A stretch of 64,000 bases of DNA from Salvator merianae. Lineage: Eukaryota > Chordata > Lepidosauria > Squamata > Teiidae. The stretch is from the NCBI GenBank assembly GCA_003586115.2, contig QVOM02000025.1:89134950-89198949 (forward strand), read 5' to 3'. The notes under the pieces are model-generated. The model saw only the letters and a list, made by a program, of their open reading frames with translations, did no database searches and was not told where the DNA came from. The first letter of the stretch is position 1. Every line of letters starts with the position of its first letter. The position numbers and the translations under genes are program-made. This document shows, in pieces, positions 56,775 through 64,000 of the stretch.

Positions 56775-56936
56775 TTGTTCTTCAGCCCGGGGTTGGGAGG
56801 CAGTGATGGTTCTGTTCCCCAGAAGGAGCCAGCAGTAGCAGGACCATCACCATCAAAGAAGGGGTGTCCTGATAGCGCCAAGGATAGCATGGTATGGAGG
56901 CATTTTGAGCTCCACCCTGATGCTCCAGCCTACATT
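56775..56936 (+). pseudogene. BED-type zinc-finger coding segment, 5' part
   Basis: The frame reads KDSMVWRHFELHPDAPAYI with the signature Trp at 56895-56897 and HF right after, the N-terminal half of a BED finger (WxxF... then CxxC). BED fingers bind DNA and occur in hAT transposases and in host proteins derived from them (ZBED family). The frame stops matching exactly at codon ATT 56934-56936, the target duplication of an FB2 element, and resumes at 57653. An in-frame TGA lies upstream at 56751-56753. If the frame starts at an exon, the acceptor would be near 56785. Confidence 0.75.
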
Positions 56937-57652
56937 GGGCCTGTTCGCACTTTCCACGCTAGAATGGGCTAATTAGCCCATTCTAGCGTGGAACAGACCC
57001 CATCGTGCAAACACCGTCTGCACTATGGGGCCTGAAAACAGACCCAAAGCTGGATAATGGCATTCGCCAGTGCGAACGCCATTATCCATCCCTGATGCTC
57101 GCCATGGCAACCAGGAGGCCCACGTGGTGATGACGTCACCACAGCGCGGCGCGCGGGCCTCCCGGTCACCATGGCAGTGGCCTGATGGTTTGTAGGCCGC
57201 TGCCGCGGCGGCCACCGTTCGCACCAGCGATCGGGCACCGGAACACCAGACGGGGTGCAGCGCGGTCTCGTCCAGTGTCCCTGGCCCAATCGCGGCAGCG
57301 TGGGCTCGATTGGGGCCTCGTACTGGCCCATTCGGGCCCGCGCGAAGGGGTAGACTCCATTGCCCATCATGCATTTGCATGATCACATGATCACGTAATG
57401 CATGATGGGCGGGCTGATCGCCCAGAAGATGGCCGCCGCTGTGGACAAGCAGGTGAGTGCAAATGAATCCTCACCTGAAGCTCACTTTGAACTTCAGGTG
57501 AGGATTCGGACAGCTTTTTTCTTGTCCGGGCACTAGTGAGGATCGGCAGCAGATGAAGTCCGCTGCCGGTTCTCTACGGCCGTCCTCTCATGCGAATGCA
57601 CTTGTCTAGCAAGCATCCTTGATGCTTGCTAGTTACAAGTGCGAACAGGCCC
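56937..57652. mobile_element. FB2 element, nearly pristine, inserted in BED-finger codons
   Basis: 716 bp. Ends GGGCCTGTTCGCACTT and AAGTGCGAACAGGCCC are perfect complements. Flanked by ATT (56934-56936) and ATT (57653-57655). Inside the left end is a perfect 38-base palindrome (56954-56991). Inside the right end, 57606-57617 pairs perfectly with 57621-57632. Further hairpins lie at 57052-57087, 57362-57410 and about 57458-57505. CpGs are largely intact. The frames crossing it are shadows. Confidence 0.92.
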
Positions 57653-57886
57653 ATTGTCTGCAACCACTGTAAGGCACAGGTCAGCAGGGGGCAGAACATC
57701 AGATGTCTTGTCACCACAGTGCCGTGGAATCATCTGAAGATTTGGCATCTTGGCACCCTTCCCCATGCTGACAGTGCTAGGCCTGGAGTCCCTGGGAGTA
57801 GCCCCACCAGTGCTGTGTCTGTCACCTGGCAAATCCAGTTACCTGAGCAATGGTTGCAGCAGTTGAGTGGCAAATGGGGGAGATAA
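57653..57886 (+). pseudogene. BED-type zinc-finger coding segment, 3' part
   Basis: Continues in the same phase as 56775-56936: VCNHCKAQVSRGQN with the Cys pair at 57659 and 57668, then TTVPWNHLKIWH with His at 57731 and 57746. This completes the C-x2-C ... H-x4-H metal site. A proline/serine-rich segment follows to a stop at about 57887. The likely source is a ZBED-like host gene or a hAT transposase. I cannot tell which, and no further domain is visible downstream. Confidence 0.75.
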
Positions 57887-58426
57887 TTATCCTGTTCTAT
57901 GGTGGAAAGTGGAAAAAGGCCCACCGAGTCAGACAACAGAAGAATAGAATAAGCAAAACATGCAGCAGCTCAGCTAAGAAGGTAAAGGAAAGGAGCAATA
58001 AATTGTTTAGAAAAGGCTTTTATTTAGGGACATGCATTCATTTATGGGATTTCTTCTTGTGGTCATAGCAGTTTGGGAAGGTGCTGTGGGACATAACAGG
58101 CAGATAGAGGCATCTATCTCAGAATTTTCCTTCCAACCTCACAATTGGCCATGGCCAAGTGACAGGAGGATCCTCTGCTTCTTTCGTGGATTTTTGTGGA
58201 TCTCTCCACCCAAAATCCAAAGAATAGTCAGAGCTTCCAACTCCACCAGGACTTCACACAGTGATCCCTGAGGTGCCCCTAGAGCTCCATGTTGAATTTG
58301 GAGACTGTAGCTCTAACAGGGTGCCAACTGTACCCCTGGGGACTAACCTGAGATACTATTGGCTGCCAGATTCACTTTGAGCTACAGCCTCCAAAATTGA
58401 CACTGAAGTCCCACATCAAATTTAGA
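57887..58426. other. No feature recognised
   Basis: Unique-looking. Two mildly similar phrases, 'gagctccatgttgaatttggagactgtagctctaa' (58285) and 'gaagtcccacatcaaatttagaggctata' (58404), suggest a worn internal duplication. Confidence 0.35.
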
Positions 58427-58434
58427 GGCTATAA

Positions 58435-59137
58435 TAGGGGTGTGCACGAAGCTTCATGGCATTCGATTTTCGATCGAATTTCGTGATTTCCTGCCCTTCG
58501 CATCGAATGCGAAGGGCAACAGAAATCACGAATGCGAATTGCGAAGGTCCCTCAATTTTTCAAAGCATTTCGGGACCTTCGCAATTTGCCGATGTCTCAC
58601 CTCTCTAGGCTGTCAGCGCTGGCGCTGACAGCCTAGGGTGAATCAGCCAGCCAGCAGCGAGCGGTGGTGGAGAAAACTCAACGGAAGGGAGGGATTCCCT
58701 TCCTGTTGATTTTCCTTCTCTTCCCCTCACTGACTCACCCCCCTAGGCTGTCAGCGCGAGCGCTGACAGACTAGGGTGAATGAGGCAGCCAGCAGCCATC
58801 GGAAAAGAAGGAATCAAGGCAAAGGGAAGAGCTTTGCCTTGATTTCACCGCTTCCGATGGCGCTCGCCTCTCTCTTATTCCCCCCCCAGTCTGTCATTAC
58901 ACTGACAGACTAGGCGGGGGGGGGAATGAGAGAGAGGCGAGTGCAATCCGAAGCAGAGAAATTAAGGCAAAGCTCTTCCCTTCGCCTTGTTTTCTCTGCT
59001 TCCGTTCGCGGCGAAAATCTTCGCCGCGAAAACGAAGGGCTTCATTTTCGTGCGTATTTTTTCGCACGAAAACGAAGCCTAGGAGCTTCGCATTCCTGCG
59101 AAGCGAAAAGGGAAAAGTGCCTTCGTGCACATCCCTA
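58435..59137. mobile_element. FB4 element made of serial hairpins (hAT-like)
   Basis: 703 bp. Starts TAGGGGTGTGCACGAAG and ends CTTCGTGCACATCCCTA. The flanks are GGCTATAA at 58427-58434 and identical GGCTATAA at 59138-59145. Inside is a row of separate hairpins: GCCCTTCGCATCGAATGCGA-type near 58492, GGCTGTCAGCGC..GCGCTGACAGCC near 58607, a second such near 58745, AATCAAGGCAAAG..CTTTGCCTTGATT near 58810, a CAGTCTGTCA..TGACAGACT one near 58888, and TTCGCGGCGAA..TTCGCCGCGAA near 59003. No coding capacity. Confidence 0.9.
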
Positions 59138-59145
59138 GGCTATAA

Positions 59146-60036
59146 CTCTAATAGGGTACGAACCGCACCACTTTGGACTATCCTGTGATTCGATTGGCCG
59201 TACGGTGGTCCTACTGCCTCCACCCTCAGCTGTCCTGACTGATTCCCTTCCATGAACATTTCATCAAAGCTTCAAATTGAACTTCAAAATGCCATAATTA
59301 ACAAGTGTCAATTTGCACAAACACAGATTATGCCAGCATTCAATTCGCTGTGAAGTGAACATGAAAAAAAACTTTACGCACACCCCTGATTTGTGGTGTG
59401 TGCATAAGACATATAAACAACACTGTTCTGGTGAACCAGTTCAGCATGAACCCCTTGGTTCTCTGCGTTTGTTCGTGAACTGAACCAGGCTTAAAGTTCA
59501 AGGGTAAGTCCAATAGAAAGCCAAACTTCAAGGAATTCACCTAACACCTCCCCATTCAAACAGCATGACTCTGCTTCCTATTTCAAGAAGGTTCTGAATG
59601 CACTGGAAGTGGAATCATGAACATCAGCAGTATGATCTGCTGGGAAATATTCCAATCTCAGAAGGTCCAATCCCAGTAGTTCACTCCCAGAAGGTCAGAC
59701 TAGAAGACAAGATTACCACTTGGAATGACTCTTTGGAATCAAGCAATAGGAAGCAGTGGGCCAGCTGGTTGGTCAGCTAGCCAATAGGTAGGTGTGAGCC
59801 AAAGTTGGGAGGCAGTAGTAGGAGGGGAGAAGAGAGAGGTGTTATTACGAGTGGAGAAGGTGTAAAGGTCTTGTGCAAGAGGAGAAGGGGGAGGTAGAGG
59901 CACATGGGGAGAAGAGAGGGGTTTGATGAACCTGAACTATTTGATTTGAGAAATTGTGCAAGTCGGTTTTAACAATAGTGAGGTTCAATTTCATATGAAC
60001 GGAACTCTCTAAAACCTGTGCGTGCACATCTATAGT
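59146..60036. mobile_element. FB4-like remnants, AT-rich
   Basis: Two FB4-type ends occur, TTACGCACACCCCTGA near 59378-59393 and GTGCGTGCACATCTATA near 60018-60034, with GTTCAAG / CTTGAA words between. One or two worn copies are likely, but I cannot pair the ends. Confidence 0.4.
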
Positions 60037-60984
60037 GTACATTGCTTGGGACTTGCATTTATAGGAGTCACTAGTTCATTTTCTTTCATTTCTACATTAC
60101 TGTATTTAGCCATGAAAGAGTTCATGAATATGCATCTGTATATTGAATTTTTCTTCATATACTGGTTTTTGGAACCAATTACCCTAATCAAATGATTTTT
60201 GTTTGCTCATAAGCAACTTTTGGTACATCTGTAAACATTTTTTTAAAAATAAAAAAATTGAAAGACCAAATTACAAAATTCAGAGAAACGTGGAATTCTA
60301 TAGATGCTAGCTTTCAGTTCGTATGTTGATTCAGGAAGCTTGAAATTTGTAAATTCACATTTGTTTATGAATTAAACACATTTCTTCCTCCGCTTTCATT
60401 ATGTTGTTTGCTTTTAGCACAAATCCTTACTTCAAGCAGCGTCTGAACTATTTATTAAACTCCAGAACTCCTTCTTAGACCATTATAACCACAAGTGCAG
60501 GAACAGCCAAAAAACTCACCAGGAAGATTTGTCATATTCCAAGTTAATGAAAACAAGAATGCCTTCTGTGAAGCCTGCTGTCTCTCTTTCTTTCTCTCTT
60601 TTTCTCTGTCTTTTATGTGCTGCTGTCTTTCTCAATAGCTGGAGTCAGTTGAATATCTTGCTAGCCACCACTGCCAGCTAAAGGTGTTAGCAATAGGAGA
60701 AGCAAAAGAATGCAATTTCCCTCAATGGAAAAGGGCCACAGAATTGCCAGTGTATCTGGTAGTGATGCCAGATGGGTACCTCAGGGTCATGGGAGCCTTA
60801 ATTCTTTAATTAACCTATTTGTACATTGAGATCCTGAGAACTCACCTCTCATACCCCAGAGACGGGGGGGGGGGGGTTGGAATAGGATAGCTAAACAAGT
60901 TTAACTGCAAAATCCTACTGTAAACTTGACTGTGACTGCGACAGAAGAGTCCAGAAAGAAAATCAGCAGGGATGACAAAACCAA
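60037..60984. other. No feature recognised
   Basis: About 950 bp of AT-rich unique-looking sequence with a G run at 60867-60876. Confidence 0.45.
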
Positions 60985-61831
60985 GGGCTTGTTTGCACTT
61001 ACCTGTAGGTGAGCTTCCAAACACTCACCAAGACAGGCCTGTCCGCACACTCATGTTGCTGCTACATCCAGGAGCATCTCCAGCTGTTCCCAGATGCTAC
61101 TAGTTGTGGACAACTAAAACATTGTCATGGTAGAATGTAGGCTTTCACACAAACCAAACAAACCAGAAGCTGTGAAGGATACAGGCAATGCCCTAGCACC
61201 AGAGATGATGCAAATGAATAGTGGTCAAGGAAGCAGCAGAAAACCACCATCAACACCTACTCCTACTAAGACCAACACCTCATTATCTAAGATTAGCTGC
61301 CCAAAAGTTAACATCCAAGAGACATCTATAAGAAGGGTGACTAGATCCAGCACACCATCAGTTGTTTTGACTCTTCCAGAAGTCAGATTCTCTGAAGATG
61401 GACATTGTAGCTATGTCCAAAAGCTTAGGTTCTCTGAAGAACTATAGAACACGGCACAACAGCCCAAAAACTACTACAAATGAGATTAAAACATTGTCCA
61501 CAACTTGATTGGGAGCAGCTGGATGGCTCCTGGTCAGCAGCATTTGACCACTCTTTCAGGTGTGAACGCTGTGAGTGGACAGAGTGGCACAGCTGAGGCT
61601 GTGCAGTCATGCACTGTGTCCTGATTACCATTGCAACATCAGGCCATGTGCTGGATATTGTCATGGTTGCTGTCATGGAGATCAGGCCTGCCATTCGCAC
61701 TGTGAGTGCTGGTGGCCCAGTACAGGGCTGTTCTAGCACTTCAAGTGTGAATGGTCACTACACCACTGGATCTTTGCCTGCCTGGTATAGTATTATTATA
61801 CCATACTAGGCTGGTAAGTGCAAAGAGGCCC
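60985..61831. mobile_element. FB2 element split by a Penelope-like insert
   Basis: Starts GGGCTTGTTTGCACTTACC and ends GTAAGTGCAAAGAGGCCC. Flanked by CAA (60982-60984) and CAA (61832-61834). The family's inner hairpin GTTGTGGACAAC..TTGTCCACAAC is cut by a 360-bp insert at 61127-61486. Confidence 0.8.
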
Positions 61832-61849
61832 CAAGATTCAGCCTAAGAT
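61115..61849. repeat. Duplicated block, copy 1
   Basis: Matches 61998-62731 at an offset of 882-883. It contains the 12-bp left target duplication, the Penelope-like insert, the right part of the FB2 element and 18 bp of flank. In the insert portion I count three differences in about 360 bp; the FB2 part differs more, mostly by transitions. Confidence 0.9.
61127..61486 (+). mobile_element. Penelope-like insertion with hammerhead-shaped remnant
   Basis: The 360-bp insert is bounded by TAAAACATTGTC at 61115-61126 and 61487-61498 (12-bp duplication). Its last 60 bp reads CTGAAGA (61392-61398), T, GGACAT, a 7-base loop, ATGTCC, then AAAAGC. This is the hammerhead core order CUGANGA-stem II-GAAA with G changed to A. 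The closing 'gaacacggcacaacagccc' wording is common at ends of such reptile elements. A 106-codon ATG frame spans the insert and is open in both copies, but the ribozyme-like end is part of it, so I do not call it a gene. Confidence 0.55.
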
Positions 61850-61997
61850 GCTGCTAACTGACTCTTGAATTAATTGACTTTTGTATCTATAACCCAAGGG
61901 AACAGAAAACTGGTTTCTGTGTGCATTATTTTAAATCTACTATCCTTGCAGCTTTTTCAGGAGCTCTCCTACCACTTGGGGGGGAAAGAACAAGAAT

Positions 61998-62731
61998 AAA
62001 AACATTGTCATGGTAGAATGTAGGCTTTCACACAAACCAAACAAACCAGAAGCTGTGAAGGATACAGGCAATGCCCTAGCACCAGAGATGATGCAAATGA
62101 ATAGTGGTCAAGGAAGCAGCAGAAAACCACCATCAACACCTACTCCTACTAAGACCAACACCTCATTACCTAAGATTAGCTGCCCAAAAGTTAACATCCA
62201 AGAGACATCTATAAGAAGGGTGACTAGATCCAGCACACCATCAGTTGTTTTGACTCTTTCAGAAGTCAGATTCTCTGAAGATGGACATTGTAGCTATGTC
62301 CAAAAGCTTAGGTTCTCTGAAGAACTATAGAACATGGCACAACAGCCCAAAAACTACTACAAATGAGATTAAAACATTGTCCACAGCTTGATTGGGAGCA
62401 GCTGGATGGCTCCCGGTCAGCAGCATTTGACCACTCTTTCAGGTGTGAACACTGTGAGTGGACAGAGTGGCACAGCTGAGGCTGTGCAGTCATGCACTGT
62501 GTCCTGATTACCATGGCAACATCCAGCCATGTGCTGGATATGTCACGGTTGCTGTCATGGTGATCAGGCCTGCCATTCACACTGTGAGTGCTGGTGGCCC
62601 AGTACAGGGCTGTTCTAGCACTTCAAGTGTGAATGGTTGCTACACCACTGGATCTTTGCCTGCCTGGTATGGTATTATTATACCATACTAGGCTGGTAAG
62701 TGCAAAGAGGCCCCACGATTCAGCCTAAGAT
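61998..62731. repeat. Duplicated block, copy 2
   Basis: Second copy of 61115-61849, starting at AAAACATTGTC just before ATG 62010 and ending at CAGCCTAAGAT. The hammerhead-like core is at 62275-62281 with stem 62283-62288 / 62296-62301. Its left half of the FB2 element is absent. A 148-bp spacer separates it from copy 1. Confidence 0.9.
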
Positions 62732-63164
62732 AGCGCTCGAGTCGCCTGGGCTGAAGAAGCCGAAGCTGCCTTTCCTTGGCGGCGCTTCTCCTGCGCCACT
62801 CGCGGCCACAGTTCCGAACAAATTCGAGTGAGGAGAGGTGGGTGGGTTCTGCTGAATCCTTCCTTTGTGGCTTTTGCATCGGCTCCGGGGCCCCCGCTGC
62901 CAGCCACCCGGTTGAGAAGGGGCCGGGTTGCCCAGGGAAAGCCCCTCGGTGGAGACTCCATCCCTCTCTCTGCAGCAGCAACAACAGGAAAGGGCCAAAA
63001 GTCACCCAGGAGCACTGAGAAACTGTGATTTGAGAAGTTCTTCCTTTTTTGGAATACCAGTCACTTGGACAAAGTACATAGCAGTAAGGAAGTGACTCCC
63101 AAAGTCAGTCCTTTTCTGTGTGCCATCAACTAGAGCTAGGTGCTGCGTGACTCAGGACTACAGA
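62732..63164. other. CpG-rich patch then unique sequence
   Basis: The first 110 bp has about 11 CpGs (CGCTCGAGTCGCC, GGCGGCGCTTC, CGCCACTCGCGG). GC-rich sequence continues to about 62970 with GAGAGGTGGGTGGG and TCTCTGCAGCAGC. It looks like a small CpG island or a 5' UTR. No frame is convincing. It could be the promoter of a gene outside the window or a retrocopy of one. Confidence 0.35.
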
Positions 63165-63250
63165 CAGCGGCGGACCGTGACTTTAAGGATGGGTGTTTGT
63201 GTCCTGTGCCTCTCATGCCTTGGCTGTTCACGGGGCCTCCGGTACTGACT
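63165..63250. mobile_element. FB3 left half only
   Basis: CAGCGGCGGACCGTGACTTT, GGCTGTTCACGGGGCCTCCG and a GTACTGAC centre follow the left arm of full FB3 copies. The right arm is absent up to the window edge. The expected 8-bp duplication would be ACTACAGA (63157-63164). Confidence 0.7.
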
Positions 63251-63324
63251 TGTATGCTTCCAGAAGCAGGTGTGCTAATTCAGAAGACTTTAAAATCATT
63301 AAAGAGGCAGTACCTAAGAAGCCG

Positions 63325-63636
63325 ATGGAGCACAACATGGGCCTGGTCTTCGCGCGCGACACCTTCGAGCAGCTGCTGGCCTGCACCGACGCCTTCTGCA
63401 CCTACGACGACTACAACTGGGACTGGATGCTGCAGCACCTGACGGTCAGCTGCCTGCCGCGCTTCTGGAAGATGCTGGTGCCTGAGGTGCCACGCATCTT
63501 CCACACGGGCGGCGACTGTGGCATGCACCACAGGGTGCCCTGCCGGCCCGCCGCGCAGGACGCCAAGATCGACGCGCTCCTGGCCGCCAACCAGCAGCAC
63601 CTCTTCCCCGAGGTGCTCAGTGTCAGCAAGCGCTTT
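63325..63636 (+). pseudogene. MGAT2: MGAT2 C-terminal fragment
   Basis: The frame reads EHNMGLVFARDTFEQLLACT, CTYDDYNWDWMLQHLTVSCL, PRFWKMLVPEVPRIFH and GDCGMHHRVPCRP, then SKRF. This is clearly the C-terminal region of alpha-1,6-mannosyl-glycoprotein 2-beta-N-acetylglucosaminyltransferase, the Golgi enzyme that starts the second antenna of complex N-glycans. The human enzyme has about 447 residues; about 104 codons are here. The N-terminal anchor, most of the catalytic domain and the last 30 or so residues are missing. One extra Gly stands before GDCGMHH. The frame is open back to 63193 and stops at 63664. Third positions are very GC-rich. No splice sites flank it, so a truncated retrocopy or captured fragment is most likely. 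Confidence 0.85.
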
Positions 63637-64000
63637 AATGGATGTTTAAGATTCTCTCTTTTTTAATTAATTATGTTTTTTGTTTTGTTTTGTTTTGTTT
63701 TTTTAATGATGGATGGCTGGGATGGCTGGGATGGCATGTATGGAATGAATGAATGGGGTGAGTGGGACAGTATATATGAGGCAAATGGGATTGGTATGAA
63801 TGATAAAGTTAGCCCACCTGGTGACGGAGAGACAGGATGGATGGGGGGGCCTATCCCTGGGTTGGTAGAGGGCCAGAATATTCCAGTCGTGCTGGGAAGA
63901 GGCAGATATGGCGGGAGCCATGGGGCAAGCCATTCCAGGAGAAGAAGGGATTGCTGCTTGAAAGCGATCTCTTGTTCTGGCCCCATGAGCTCTACCACTG
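63637..64000. other. No firm feature; TTTTG tract and possible LINE 5' region
   Basis: TTTTG units at 63675-63705, then GGGATGGCT / GAATG words to about 63760. From about 63850 the plus strand can be read as VVLGRGRYGGSHGASHS, which resembles the region before ORF2 in some reptile LINEs. I am not sure of this. Confidence 0.3.

Noticed and set aside
57023..57386. Overlapping frames of 60-137 codons on both strands
   Set aside because: All inside the FB2 element at 56937-57652; shadows of GC-rich hairpins.
61127..61447. 106-codon ATG frame, conserved in both copies of the duplicated block, as a gene
   Set aside because: Copies differ at only three bases in the insert, so an open frame is expected from recency. 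Two of the three changes alter residues, and the frame runs through the hammerhead-like end.
1..64000. Endogenous retrovirus or LTR element
   Set aside because: I looked for paired LTRs, gag/pol motifs and primer-binding sites and found none; all reverse-transcriptase remnants are of the non-LTR type.

Overview
The window looks like intergenic or intronic chromosomal DNA of a vertebrate, most likely a squamate reptile. It is almost entirely transposon-derived: 3' fragments of CR1/L2-like and L1-type LINEs, tRNA-derived SINEs, many microsatellites, and a very large number of short palindromic (foldback) DNA transposons. I see no intact protein-coding gene, no rRNA or tRNA gene and nothing prokaryotic. 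Squamate assignment rests on the CR1 tail, the L1 ORF2 type and the SINE/LINE tails, and is inference.

I use local labels for four foldback families, none of which is a database name. FB1 has ends like GGCCCTTTCTGCACT. FB2 has ends like GGGCCTGTTCGCACTT, often with an extra small hairpin just inside each end. FB1 and FB2 leave 3-bp target duplications in the copies where I can read them (TAA, AGA, TAG, ATT, CAA, ACA), which with the GGSCC ends suggests PIF/Harbinger-type non-autonomous elements. FB3 has ends like CAGCGGCCCGTGCC and 8-bp target duplications (for example GTGCTGAG, AACAAATG, GTTCTGAG), which suggests hAT. FB4 has ends like TAGGGATGTGCACGAA and 8-bp duplications (GGCTATAA, TCTCCAAG), also hAT-like.

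Layout: 0-8 kb holds FB1-FB4 copies, a LINE reverse-transcriptase remnant split by a dimer of another LINE's tail, and an L1 ORF2 end. 9-21 kb holds SINEs, an L1 ORF2 end, a CR1 end on the minus strand, FB3 copies and a TTCC tract. 21-33 kb is less repetitive and holds a possible conserved island near 22 kb and a LINE-tail trimer. 33.9-36.3 kb is an internally deleted LINE ORF2 carrying two nested foldbacks. 36-57 kb holds long FB1/FB2 copies, a 205-bp AAG tract, and two copies in opposite orientation of a tandem repeat with units of about 110 bp. At 56.8-57.9 kb a BED-type zinc-finger coding segment is cut by an almost pristine FB2 element. 58.4-59.1 kb is a 703-bp FB4 element built of serial hairpins. 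61-62.7 kb is a duplicated block containing a Penelope-like insertion with a hammerhead-ribozyme-shaped remnant. 62.7-63.7 kb has a CpG-rich patch, half of an FB3 element and an open C-terminal fragment of MGAT2.

The strongest biological items are the BED-finger segment interrupted by the FB2 element, the MGAT2 fragment beside a half FB3 element, the hammerhead-like insert and its duplication, and the density and architecture of the foldback families.
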